Below, piece after piece: positions 41,379-50,618 of a DNA stretch of 64,000 bases. The DNA is from Solirubrobacteraceae bacterium (GTDB taxonomy: Bacteria > Actinomycetota > Thermoleophilia > Solirubrobacterales > Solirubrobacteraceae). The notes beneath the pieces were generated by a model that made no database searches, was not told the origin of the DNA, and was given only the letters and a program-made list of their open reading frames with translations. Each line of letters begins with the position of its first letter. The first letter of the stretch is position 1. Made by a program: the position numbers and the translations under genes. Location: positions 43,320 through 107,319 of the forward strand of contig JANWIP010000023.1 of assembly GCA_025449845.1 (NCBI GenBank), given 5' to 3'.

Positions 41379-42253
41379 GAAGCGACTCCAACCTTCGTGC
41401 CAATGCCAGCGTCGGTGAAAAGCTCCAGCAACAAGGAATGGGGCAGGCGCCCATCGATGATGTGAGCGGAGTTGACACCACCCTGAATCGCATCAAGACA
41501 GGCCTGGAGCTTGGGACGCATGCCCCCTTCCAGAGTTGGGAGAGCTTGCGTGACCTGCTCGGCACTGGCCTGCCCAATCAGCGTGGATGCATCTTGGGGA
41601 TCGGCAAGCCAGCCAGGCACATCGGTGAGAAAGATCATCTTGTAGGCACCCAGCGCGCGAGCCACCGCCCCGGCGGCCTCATCGGCGTTGACGTTGTAAG
41701 AGTGCCCGTCGCGATCGGCCCCAACGGAGGCGATCACGGGGATGTAGTCGGAGGAGACGTGGTTGAGCACGTCGACGTTGACACGCTCGATACGCCCCAC
41801 GAAACCGATGTCCTCTCCCCCTGGCCCGGAGCGGCGGGAGACGCGGAAAAGCGAGCCGTCATCGCCACATAGACCTACGGCCGGCTGGCCATGACGGTTG
41901 ATGCGCATCACGATCTCCTTATTGACCTTGCCGACGAGCACCATCTTGGCGACCTCAACTGTGTCGGCATCGGAGACCCGCAGACCGGCCACGAACTCGA
42001 CCGGCAGCCCAAGTCGTTCCATGTAGGCGGTGATGTCGGGGCCGCCGCCGTGTACGACGATCGGGCTCAGACCGACGTACTTGAGCAGCACGACATCGCG
42101 CGCGAACTCCTCGCGCAGTTCGGGGTCCTCCATGGCAGCGCCGCCGTACTTGATGACAACCGTCTTGTGGTGAAACTCGCGGATGTACGGCAGGGCCTCA
42201 AGCAGCGTGCCTACGTCGCGCATCGGTCGGGCCTCCTGGTGTGGGTCAGGCAT
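41375..42253 (-). CDS. argB: Acetylglutamate kinase
   Basis: LPYIREFHHKTVVIKYGGAAMEDPELREEFARDVVLLKYVGLSPIVVHGGGPDI. Confidence 0.96.
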   Translation of the reverse strand: MPDPHQEARPMRDVGTLLEALPYIREFHHKTVVIKYGGAAMEDPELREEFARDVVLLKYVGLSPIVVHGGGPDITAYMERLGLPVEFVAGLRVSDADTVEVAKMVLVGKVNKEIVMRINRHGQPAVGLCGDDGSLFRVSRRSGPGGEDIGFVGRIERVNVDVLNHVSSDYIPVIASVGADRDGHSYNVNADEAAGAVARALGAYKMIFLTDVPGWLADPQDASTLIGQASAEQVTQALPTLEGGMRPKLQACLDAIQGGVNSAHIIDGRLPHSLLLELFTDAGIGTKVGVAS

Positions 42254-43594
42254 CTAGGTGGTGTAGTCGGCGTTGATGGTGACGTAGTCGTGGGACAGGT
42301 CCGAGAAGAACACCTCTGTCTCAGCGCCATCGCCAGGGAGAGTTATGTCGTACTCGACCTCTTTGGCCCGCACGGCCTTGGCGAGCGCGGTCTCGTCATA
42401 GGGGATGGCGTTGCCAGCGGAGCACACCTGGATGCCCTCGATGGAGATGTCCACAGCCAACGGCGATGGATACGGTCCTCGCCCACCCAGCGCACCGCCA
42501 ACGGCCTGCACGATACGCCCCCAGTTGGGGTCGGCGCCGTTGAGGGCCGTCTTGACCAGCGGTGAGTTGGCTACAGCGCGGGCGACCGCCTCCACGCTGG
42601 GCGCATGCCCACCGCGCACGGTGACCCGGGCGATGCGCTCCGCGCCCTCCCCATCTCTGACCATCATGATCGCCAACTGACGCAGCAACGCGTCCAGCGC
42701 CTCGCCAAAGCGCAGCTCATCCTCACTCTCGGGAGCTACAACCACACCAGAGGCGCCGGAGCACATGAGAATTGCGGCATCGTTGGTGGACAACTGTCCA
42801 TCGACTGTGCAGCGGTCAAAGGAGCGCTGCACACACACCCCCAGCAGCAGGTCCGCCGTCTCCGCTCCCAGCACAGCGTCGGTCTGCACGAAGCAGAGCA
42901 TCGTGGCGAAGCGGGGCGAGATCATTCCCGCCCCCTTGCACTGCGCACTGAGGCGCACGGTGCCGCAGGACAGCTGCACCTCCAGGTTGGCGCGCTTCTC
43001 GAAGGCATCGGTCGTCTGGATGGCCTGCTGGAAGTCGCCGTCGCCCTCCTGACGCAGGCGCGAGCTCGCGTCGAGGATACCGCGCAGGACGTTGTCCATC
43101 GGCAGGTAGTGGCTGATGCTCCCTGTGGAGCCGAGCACTACCTCATCGGGCTGAACCCCTACGGCCATGGCGATCGCCCCCTGGCTCTTGGCGGCATCGT
43201 CAAGCCCGCGACGACCGGTCGCCGCGTTGGCACAACCGGAGTTGGCCAGCACCACGCGCAAGGCGTCAAGGCGGCAGTGCTGCTGGCTGACGAGCACGGG
43301 CGCGGCGGGAGTGCCCGTGTCGGTGAAACGCGCCGCGCTCGTGGGGTGCTCGGAATCGCAGATCAGGATTCCCAGATCGGGATTGCCCGACGGCTTGATC
43401 CCGCAGGCGACACCGGCGGCCCGGAAGCCATCGGGGAGTCCCGCGGCAGGGCCGAGGTCGCGTATGTGCTCAGGCTTGGGAGACCAGCGCGAGTGGAAGA
43501 AGGGCTGCGGAGGCCCCGCAGCCGACTGGTCCCCGCGCACAAGCGTGCGCTCTTCCGCGGCCGGCACGCCAGCTTCGCTCGGCTCGCCGGCCAT
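42254..43594 (-). CDS. argJ: Bifunctional ornithine acetyltransferase/N-acetylglutamate synthase
   Basis: GFRAAGVACGIKPSGNPDLGILICD, GKGAGMI-like CKGAGMISPRFATMLCFVQTDA, GADPNWGRIVQAVG. Confidence 0.95.
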   Translation of the reverse strand: MAGEPSEAGVPAAEERTLVRGDQSAAGPPQPFFHSRWSPKPEHIRDLGPAAGLPDGFRAAGVACGIKPSGNPDLGILICDSEHPTSAARFTDTGTPAAPVLVSQQHCRLDALRVVLANSGCANAATGRRGLDDAAKSQGAIAMAVGVQPDEVVLGSTGSISHYLPMDNVLRGILDASSRLRQEGDGDFQQAIQTTDAFEKRANLEVQLSCGTVRLSAQCKGAGMISPRFATMLCFVQTDAVLGAETADLLLGVCVQRSFDRCTVDGQLSTNDAAILMCSGASGVVVAPESEDELRFGEALDALLRQLAIMMVRDGEGAERIARVTVRGGHAPSVEAVARAVANSPLVKTALNGADPNWGRIVQAVGGALGGRGPYPSPLAVDISIEGIQVCSAGNAIPYDETALAKAVRAKEVEYDITLPGDGAETEVFFSDLSHDYVTINADYTT

Positions 43595-44670
43595 CAGAGC
43601 AGCCCCGCCGTCTCGGGCAGGCCAAACATGAGATTGAGATTCTGGATGGCCTGCGAGGACGTGCCCTTCCAGAGGTTGTCGATCGCCGAGAACACGAGCA
43701 GCTTGCCGGTGTGGGTGTCGGCGGCGGCAAAGAGACGACAGAAGTTCGTCTCGCGCACCTCACGCACTCCTGGCGGGGCGTCGACCACCTCGACGAAATG
43801 CTCGGCGGCGTAGGCATCGTGATAGAGCGCCAGCAACTCATCCTCGGGCACAGGCCGCGTGGGCGTGACATAGCAACTGGCCATCTCCCCCTGATCAAGG
43901 GGCACAAGATGCGCCTGAAACTGCACGGGAAGATCGGCGCCTAACAACGCAAGCTGCTCCTCCATCTCAGGGGTGTGGCGATGCTTGGCAACCTTGTAGG
44001 GAGTGATGTTCTCGCCCGCCATCGACATGTGCGTGGTGTCATCGAAGGTACGCCCCGCCCCGGAGAGTCCCTGCTTGGCATCGATCACGACATCGGCGAT
44101 CAACCCTGCCCGGGCGAGCGGCGCCAGACCGAGCACGGAGGCCGTGGGATAGCAGCCGGGGTTGGCGACCAGGCGCGCCGTGGCGATACGCTCACGGTGA
44201 AACTCCGTGAGGCCGTAGACCGCGTGCGGGAGCAGCTCAGGGCGCGGGTGAGGACCGTACCAGCGCTCATAGGTGGCCAGATCGCTCAGGCGGAAATCGG
44301 CGCTGAGGTCGACCACGCGCACGCCATGATCCAGCAGCGCACCCACGGTTGGAGCAGCGGCCGCGTGGGGGTAGGCGACGATGGCAGCATCGATCTGCCC
44401 TAAATCATCAAGATCGAGCGGCGCAATCTCCAAGGGCACGCGGTAGCGCGGGTAGAGATCGTCAAGTCGACGTCCTGTCTCTGAGCGGCCGGTGATGCCG
44501 ACCAGCTCGAAGCCGGGGTGACGCCAGAGGAGATGGGCAGCAAGGGCGCCGGCGAAGCCGGTTGCCCCGGCGACCAGCACCTGCGCTGAGCCAGGGGCGA
44601 ACGCCTGAGCATCGGTGGGGGAGCTCTGTTGCTCTCCGGTTGAGCCGAGATCAGCCACGCAGCTCACCAC
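43594..44670 (-). CDS. argC: N-acetyl-gamma-glutamyl-phosphate reductase
   Basis: VLVAGATGFAGALAAHLLWRHPGFELVGITGRSETG, VANPGCYPTASVLGLAPL. Confidence 0.95.
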   Translation of the reverse strand: MVSCVADLGSTGEQQSSPTDAQAFAPGSAQVLVAGATGFAGALAAHLLWRHPGFELVGITGRSETGRRLDDLYPRYRVPLEIAPLDLDDLGQIDAAIVAYPHAAAAPTVGALLDHGVRVVDLSADFRLSDLATYERWYGPHPRPELLPHAVYGLTEFHRERIATARLVANPGCYPTASVLGLAPLARAGLIADVVIDAKQGLSGAGRTFDDTTHMSMAGENITPYKVAKHRHTPEMEEQLALLGADLPVQFQAHLVPLDQGEMASCYVTPTRPVPEDELLALYHDAYAAEHFVEVVDAPPGVREVRETNFCRLFAAADTHTGKLLVFSAIDNLWKGTSSQAIQNLNLMFGLPETAGLL

Positions 44671-47092
44671 CCAGGTCGCCCAAGGCGGCGATGATCCGTT
44701 CTCTCACGGGGGTGACGTCCTCGTCGGAAAGCGTGCGGTCAGATGCACGGAAGGCGAGCGAAAGGGCGAGCGAGCGTCTGCCCTCCCCCACCTGCGGGCC
44801 GGAGTAGACATCGAATACGCGCACGTCGGCGAGCAACTTGCCGGCAGCCGCGCGCACGACGTCGAGCACCTGCGCTGCGGGCACTTGCTCAGGCAGCACC
44901 ACGGCGAGGTCCTGGCGCAGGGGCGGGTAGCCGATCAGGTCGAGATAGTCAGGACGCGAGGCGTGGGCGAGAAAGCGATCGAGGTCGATCTCAAAGCAGG
45001 CGGCGCCAGGCAGCTCCCAGGTCTGCGCGACGAGCGGATGCAACTCACCCAGCCAGCCGATGGGCGTGGCTCCAAGCGACACCGAGGCGCTGCGCCCCGG
45101 ATGCAGAAACGGCTGAGGCTCCGAGGCGAAGACCAAATCGGATACGCGCAATGTGTCGGCGAGGGCTTCGAGCAGGCCCTTGGCCACGAAGAGATCGGCG
45201 GCAGGAGGGTCGGAGGCGGCGGAATGGTTCTTCCAATCGCTCGGAGCCAGTTTCCCGCAGAGCAGCACGGCGAGCGAGCGATGCTCGTTCAGTTTGTCGT
45301 CCTTCCACCTGAAAACTGTGCCGTGCTCGAACAGGCGCAGATCGGGCTCGCCGTGCGCGACGTTGTGCCGCGCGACATCCAGCAGCGACCCCAACAGCAT
45401 GGTGCGCAGCTGCGACTGCTCCTCCGACAGCGGGTTTTCGATGACGACGGGCCGGCGACGCTCATCCTCGGCGGGCAGCTGCAGCCGATCGGCGATGGAC
45501 GGCGCAGCAAAGGTCCATCCCACCGCCTCGTAGCACCCTCGCCCCACGAGGGCGTCGATGGCCCGCCGGCGCAGGCGCTGGGTGGGTGTGAGTAGACCGT
45601 AGGCGTTGCGGCGCTTGGGCAGCGTCGCCGGCAGCTTCTCCAGGCCGTCGATGCGAGCGACCTCCTCGATCAGGTCGGCCTCGCGCGTGACATCGCTGCG
45701 ACGCAGCGGCGGGACGCTCACGTCGAGCCCCCCGGGCACCTCGGCGGTGGCGAAGTCGAGCGAATTGAGGATCTCGGCCTGGCGCACGCGGGGAATGGGC
45801 ACCCCCAGGATGTCCTGCACGCGCGACTCGCGCAGCGGGAGGCTCAAGGGCGGCGGCCCCTCCCCTCCGATATCGATCGTGCCGGGCATTACGGAGGCGC
45901 CGCACAGCTCGATCATCAACCGCGTGGCGATTGCCTGTGCGTGCAAGCACTGCTCGGGCTGAAGGCCCTTCTCAAAGCGTGAGGAAGCCTCGCTGCGCAG
46001 ACCTAAGGCCCAGGAGGCACGATGAATGGCCGGACCATGCCAGGTGGCCACCTCCATGAGAACGCTGCTGGTGTCTGGCTGCACCTCCGAGCGCGCACCC
46101 CCCATCAGCCCGGCGATCGAAGTGGGTCCCTCCCCGTCCTCGATCACGATCATCTCGGCGTCGAGCGTGCGCGTCTGACCATCGAGCGTCTGCACCTGCT
46201 CGCCGTCGTGTGCGCGCCGCACCACCAGGCGCCGGCCGGCGATGCGAGCAAGATCAAAGGCGTGCAGCGGCTGGCCGCTGAGCAGCATCGCGTAGTTGGT
46301 TATGTCAACCACGTTGTTGATGGGCCGCTGTCCGGCAGCCATCAGCCGCGCCTTCAACCAAGGCGGCGAAGGCGCGATGGTGACATCGTGAAAGACGCGC
46401 GCGGTGAAGCGCGGGCAGAGCTCTGGGCACTCAACCCGCACCTCGGCCTCGGCCCCCTCCAGCGGCCCGCCGGAGCCCGGATCTTCATTCCAGGGGGCTG
46501 GAGTGAGCGACGCGCCAGTGGCCGCATGTAGCTCCCGTGCAACCCCATAGACGCCAAGGCAGTCCGGGCGATTGGGCGTGACCTCGAGCTCCAGCACCTC
46601 GGTGGCGATCGGCAGCACCTCCGCCAGCGCCCCCCCACGCGTCAACTGCGCATTGGGCAGCAGCTCTCCGAGCACCATGATGCCGTTGTGGTCTGAGCCG
46701 ATAGCCAGCTCGTCCTCGGCGAGGATCATGCCCTCGGAAGCCACACCGCGAAGCTTTGCCTTCTTGAGCTTGGTGCCGTCAGGCATCACCGACCCAGGGC
46801 GTGCGACTGCCACATCCTGCCCGGCAGCCACATTGGGTGCACCGCAAACGATCGTGGCAGGACCCTCGGGCCGGGCCGCGCCGAGATCAACCTCGCAGAC
46901 CGTCAGGCGATCCGCGTCCGGGTGACGCTCGGCGCGCAGCACATGCCCCACGACGAAGTGCTCCAGCTCGTGCACGCCGTGGTGGTGAATGGCCTCCACC
47001 TTGGTGCCCGTCATCGTCAGGCGCTCCTCGATGCCGTGCACGTCGAGCGCGGGATCGCAGTACTCGCGCAGCCATGTGAGAGGTACGCGCAT
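44651..47092 (-). CDS. pheT: Phenylalanyl-tRNA synthetase beta subunit
   Basis: MRVPLTWLREYCDPALDVHGIEERLTMTGTKVEAI, FVVGHVLRAERHPDADRLTVCEVD. Confidence 0.96.
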   Translation of the reverse strand: MRVPLTWLREYCDPALDVHGIEERLTMTGTKVEAIHHHGVHELEHFVVGHVLRAERHPDADRLTVCEVDLGAARPEGPATIVCGAPNVAAGQDVAVARPGSVMPDGTKLKKAKLRGVASEGMILAEDELAIGSDHNGIMVLGELLPNAQLTRGGALAEVLPIATEVLELEVTPNRPDCLGVYGVARELHAATGASLTPAPWNEDPGSGGPLEGAEAEVRVECPELCPRFTARVFHDVTIAPSPPWLKARLMAAGQRPINNVVDITNYAMLLSGQPLHAFDLARIAGRRLVVRRAHDGEQVQTLDGQTRTLDAEMIVIEDGEGPTSIAGLMGGARSEVQPDTSSVLMEVATWHGPAIHRASWALGLRSEASSRFEKGLQPEQCLHAQAIATRLMIELCGASVMPGTIDIGGEGPPPLSLPLRESRVQDILGVPIPRVRQAEILNSLDFATAEVPGGLDVSVPPLRRSDVTREADLIEEVARIDGLEKLPATLPKRRNAYGLLTPTQRLRRRAIDALVGRGCYEAVGWTFAAPSIADRLQLPAEDERRRPVVIENPLSEEQSQLRTMLLGSLLDVARHNVAHGEPDLRLFEHGTVFRWKDDKLNEHRSLAVLLCGKLAPSDWKNHSAASDPPAADLFVAKGLLEALADTLRVSDLVFASEPQPFLHPGRSASVSLGATPIGWLGELHPLVAQTWELPGAACFEIDLDRFLAHASRPDYLDLIGYPPLRQDLAVVLPEQVPAAQVLDVVRAAAGKLLADVRVFDVYSGPQVGEGRRSLALSLAFRASDRTLSDEDVTPVRERIIAALGDLGGELRG

Positions 47093-48189
47093 TACCCGAA
47101 CTGCTCCAAAAACCGTAAATCATTCGCATAGAGCAAGCGCAGATCAGGCACCCCGTACATGAGCATCGCGGCCCTCTCAACTCCCAACCCCCACGCGAAG
47201 CCCCGCACCTTCTCTGGGTCATAGCCGGGCGCGTTATGGTCGGTCGTCGGTACATACGCATACACGTTGGGATCTACCTCGCCAGCGCCCAGCACCTCAA
47301 GCCAGCCCTCGCCCTTGCACAGGTAGCAGCGCGTGCCATCGCGCAGGAAGCCCTTGCCCTCGCAGTGAAAGCACGACACGTCTACCTCGACGCTGGGCTC
47401 GGTGAAGGGGAAGAAGTGAGGCCGCAAGCGCACCTCGCGCGTCTCGCCGAAGGTGGCCCGCGCGAAGGCCAACAGCGTGCCCTTTAGATCGGCCAGCGTG
47501 ATGTCCTCATCCACCGCCAGCCCCTCCACCTGGTGAAACTGGGGCGTGTGGGTTGCGTCGCTGTCGGGCCGGTAGACACGCCCGGGAATTACCACGTAGA
47601 GCGGTGGCGGATGTGCTTCCATCGCGCGTATCTGCATCGGCGAGGTATGTGTGCGCAGCACCAGCTCCTCGGGCGAGCCTGGCTGAGGGCCCTGCGGCCG
47701 CTCGATATAGAAGGTGTCGGTACGCGCGCGTGCCGGATGCGTGGGCGTGTGGTTGAGCGCGTCGAAGTTGTAGTGCACGCTCTCCACCTCCGGACCCTCC
47801 AGCACGGTGAAGCCGAGCCCCAGGAAGATGTCCTCCAACAGGCGCTGTGTGGCGGTCAACACGTGCATGCGGCCAACCGGCTGCACCGGGGCCCCGGGCA
47901 GCGTCACATCCACCGTGTCCTCACGCAGTTGTGTCTCCAACTCACCCGCACCCAGCTCGCCTGCGCGCGCGTCGATCAGCGCCTCAAGCGCCTGGCGCGC
48001 CTGGTTCGCCGCGCGACCCACCGCGCCTCTTTCATCGGGTGGCAACTGAGCCACCCCGCGCAGCATCTGGGGCAGCTCTGCCTTGCGGCCGAGGTAGCGC
48101 ACGCGCAACTCCTCCAACGCCTCGCTCGTAGACGCCGCCGCGACGGCGTCCTGTCCCTGCGCACGCAGCGCTTCGATCCGTTCGATCAT
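47092..48189 (-). CDS. pheS: Phenylalanyl-tRNA synthetase alpha subunit
   Basis: GLGFTVLEGPEVESVHYNFDALNHTPTHPARARTDTFYI, LLRTHTSPMQIRAM-like, GLGVERAAMLMYGVPDLRLLYANDLRFLEQFG. Confidence 0.97.
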   Translation of the reverse strand: MIERIEALRAQGQDAVAAASTSEALEELRVRYLGRKAELPQMLRGVAQLPPDERGAVGRAANQARQALEALIDARAGELGAGELETQLREDTVDVTLPGAPVQPVGRMHVLTATQRLLEDIFLGLGFTVLEGPEVESVHYNFDALNHTPTHPARARTDTFYIERPQGPQPGSPEELVLRTHTSPMQIRAMEAHPPPLYVVIPGRVYRPDSDATHTPQFHQVEGLAVDEDITLADLKGTLLAFARATFGETREVRLRPHFFPFTEPSVEVDVSCFHCEGKGFLRDGTRCYLCKGEGWLEVLGAGEVDPNVYAYVPTTDHNAPGYDPEKVRGFAWGLGVERAAMLMYGVPDLRLLYANDLRFLEQFG

Positions 48190-49001
48190 CGTGACGGGAC
48201 CCTAGAGGGTGGCGCAGCCGGCCGCAGGCCGGCGAGCCGGGCCCCTCGCTTTTCCAAGTCACTCATTTCATACAGGCCAATGGTCGCCGCCATAGCGGCG
48301 TTCAGCGACTCCGAGCGAATCGGTATGTGAGCGGTCTGCTCGCAAGCATTCACGATCTCCTGCGGCAATCCTTCGCGCTCCGCTCCGATCAGCAGCGTCA
48401 GAGGCTGCTTGACCTCCAGCTCATGCAGCGACCGCCCGGCGCGCGCCACCAGCGCAACACGCTCTCCCGGAAGCTCGCTAACCATGTTCGCCCGCGCGAG
48501 CGGCACGCTGAAAATGGCCCCCATGCTGGCCCTCACAGCCTTCGGGGAATGCGGGTCCGCACAGTCTGGCCCCAATGCCACGCACGATGCTCCGAATGCC
48601 TCGGCCGCGCGTAGGATCGTGCCGACATTGCCGGGGTCGGCCAGTCCATGCAGGTACACGCACAGAGGCCCGACCGGAGTGTCAAGGAACCGCTGCTCGT
48701 AAACCCCGATTACACGCGTGCCGGAGCCAAGACTCGATAGCTCCGCTAACACCGTGGGCTCGACCTCCAGGAAGTCCGCAGTGCCGGCGGGAGCATCCGA
48801 TGTGGCGGCATCCCTTGTCGTGGTGCCCGTCGCGCGATAGCCCTCAATGGCTGGTCGTCCAGCCCGATGTGCCGCAGCTACGAGATCCTCGCCCTCCACT
48901 ACGAAGCGCAAAGTGCGCTCCCGCTCGCGACGGCGGCGCAGCCGTCGTAACTCCTTGAACCTGGAGTTGTGTGTTGAGGTGATGATGTCTGTGTGGGGCA
49001 T
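48186..49001 (-). CDS. TrmH/SpoU-family RNA methyltransferase
   Basis: LCVYLHGLADPGNVGTILRAAEAFGASCVALGPDCADPHSPKAVRASMGAIF, LLIGAEREGLPQEIVNACEQTAHIPIRSESLNAAMAATIGLYE. Confidence 0.93.
   Translation of the reverse strand: MPHTDIITSTHNSRFKELRRLRRRRERERTLRFVVEGEDLVAAAHRAGRPAIEGYRATGTTTRDAATSDAPAGTADFLEVEPTVLAELSSLGSGTRVIGVYEQRFLDTPVGPLCVYLHGLADPGNVGTILRAAEAFGASCVALGPDCADPHSPKAVRASMGAIFSVPLARANMVSELPGERVALVARAGRSLHELEVKQPLTLLIGAEREGLPQEIVNACEQTAHIPIRSESLNAAMAATIGLYEMSDLEKRGARLAGLRPAAPPSRVPSR
48205..48248 (+). repeat. 44-bp palindromic element, copy 1
   Basis: GAGGGTGGCGCAGCCGGCCGCAGGCCGGCGAGCCGGGCCCCTCG; 40/44 match to copy 2 in inverted orientation. Confidence 0.88.
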
Positions 49002-49095
49002 AAACGAACTCGATCTTGCTGGCTGCTAAGGACACAAAAAAGGCGCCGGCCTCAAAGAGAGCGGCGCCCGGAGGGTCAAGATTGTCGGCTGCGAA

Positions 49096-49455
49096 TCAGG
49101 CAGCCGACGCCTCGCGGGCGACCTCGGTAAAACGTCGAAAGGTATCGGCGTCGCGCACGGCGATGTCCGCGAGCACCTTGCGGTCGAGCTCAACACCGGC
49201 CAGCGAAAGACCGTGCATGAACTGTGAATAGCTCATGCCGTTCTGCCTGGCGGCAGCGTTGATGCGCGTGATCCAAAGCCTGCGAAAGTCGCGCTTGCGA
49301 TTGCGCCGATCGCGATAGGCGTAGGTGTCGGCCTTGATCAAGGCCTCCTTGGCACGCTTGTAGTTAGAGTGCGCCTCGCCGCGGAAGCCCTTGGTCAGCT
49401 CCAGCGTGGCACGCCTCTTCTTGCGGGCGCTGACCGAGCGCTTGACGCGGGTCAT
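49096..49455 (-). CDS. rplT: 50S ribosomal protein L20
   Basis: [70 protein letters not shown]. Confidence 0.98.
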   Translation of the reverse strand: MTRVKRSVSARKKRRATLELTKGFRGEAHSNYKRAKEALIKADTYAYRDRRNRKRDFRRLWITRINAAARQNGMSYSQFMHGLSLAGVELDRKVLADIAVRDADTFRRFTEVAREASAA

Positions 49456-49652
49456 TTGCCGACCCCCAGCATCCGCTTGATGCGCGGCGTGTCGTGGTCG
49501 GACATGATTGCCGGGTGGCCCAGGGTGCGCTTGCGCTTGGGCGACTTCTTCTCGAGGATGTGGCTCGTGAAGGGGTGCCGACCGCGGACCTTGCCGCTGG
49601 CAGTGACCTTGAAGCGCTTCTTCGCGCCGGAGTGAGTTTTCATCTTGGGCAT
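49452..49652 (-). CDS. rpmI: 50S ribosomal protein L35
   Basis: [45 protein letters not shown] at 49652. Confidence 0.97.
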   Translation of the reverse strand: MPKMKTHSGAKKRFKVTASGKVRGRHPFTSHILEKKSPKRKRTLGHPAIMSDHDTPRIKRMLGVGK

Positions 49653-49665
49653 AAGAATTGAAGAT

Positions 49666-49709
49666 CGAGGGACCCGGCTCGCCAACCTGCAGCCGGCTGC
49701 GCCACCCTC
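49666..49709 (-). repeat. 44-bp palindromic element, copy 2 (infC-rpmI intergenic)
   Basis: Minus strand GAGGGTGGCGCAGCCGGCTGCAGGTTGGCGAGCCGGGTCCCTCG. Confidence 0.88.
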
Positions 49710-49741
49710 GGGCAGGTGATTATGGCAGACCGGCCTGCAGC

Positions 49742-50518
49742 CTACGGCGTGGCGGTCTCGGCGCCCTGCTCAGCCTCGTCGGGGGAAGCGCCATTTGGGG
49801 CGGCCCCGTCGGGCGAAATGATGTCCGGCAAGACGGCATCCGCAGCCGCGCCATGGGGCGAGGCACCATCGGGCGGCGGCGTCTCAAGCGGCGCGGCAGC
49901 ACCCTCAGCCGTAGACCCATCCGGCAAAGGCTCGTGCCCCGCTTCATGCGCCTCGGCGCGACCGGCGAGGACGGCCTTGGAAGGAGCGAGCATCATCGTC
50001 ATGTTGCGTCCCTCCTGCAGGGGACGCTGCTCGACAACACCCAGCTCGGCGAGCTCCTCGGCGAGGCGGTCAAGGATCATGGTGCCGCGCTCGGGGTGGG
50101 TCACCTCGCGCCCGCGGAACATGATCGTGACCTTGACCTTGTCCTTGTGACGCAGGAAGCGTTCGACATGACCCTTCTTTGTGTCGTAGTCGTGCTGAGC
50201 GATCTTGGGGCGAAACTTGATCTCGCGGATGACGATCTGCTGCTGGTGCTTGCGCGCCTGCTTGAGCTTCTGCGCCTGCTCGTACTTGTACTTGGAGTAA
50301 TCGAGCACGCGGCATACGGGCGGGCGCGCCTCGGGGGCCACCTCGACCAGATCGAGATCGCGTTCCTGGGCAAAGCTCAGGGCATCGGCGGTCTTAAGCA
50401 CTCCCACCTGGTTGCCCTCGTCGTCGATCAGCCGGACCTCGGGCACGCGAATGCGCTCGTTGATCCTCGTCTGGTCCCGCTCAGGCGGGCGCCGGTCAAA
50501 TCTGCGCGGAACCGGCAC
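49742..50518 (-). CDS. infC: Translation initiation factor IF-3 with Ala/Pro/Gly/Asp-rich C-terminal extension
   Basis: [67 protein letters not shown]. Confidence 0.96.
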   Translation of the reverse strand: MPVPRRFDRRPPERDQTRINERIRVPEVRLIDDEGNQVGVLKTADALSFAQERDLDLVEVAPEARPPVCRVLDYSKYKYEQAQKLKQARKHQQQIVIREIKFRPKIAQHDYDTKKGHVERFLRHKDKVKVTIMFRGREVTHPERGTMILDRLAEELAELGVVEQRPLQEGRNMTMMLAPSKAVLAGRAEAHEAGHEPLPDGSTAEGAAAPLETPPPDGASPHGAAADAVLPDIISPDGAAPNGASPDEAEQGAETATP

Positions 50519-50618
50519 TAGCTGTTTTGGCGGCGCGTCAAGTCTTCTCTACGCGCGGCGCTCTGAAGGGGTGCGAGTGATCAACGGGGCCGAGTATAGC
50601 GGCGCGGCGGCGGCGCGG

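Noticed and set aside
42605-43813. 402-aa plus-strand ORF
   Set aside because: Antisense to argJ/argC; artefact.
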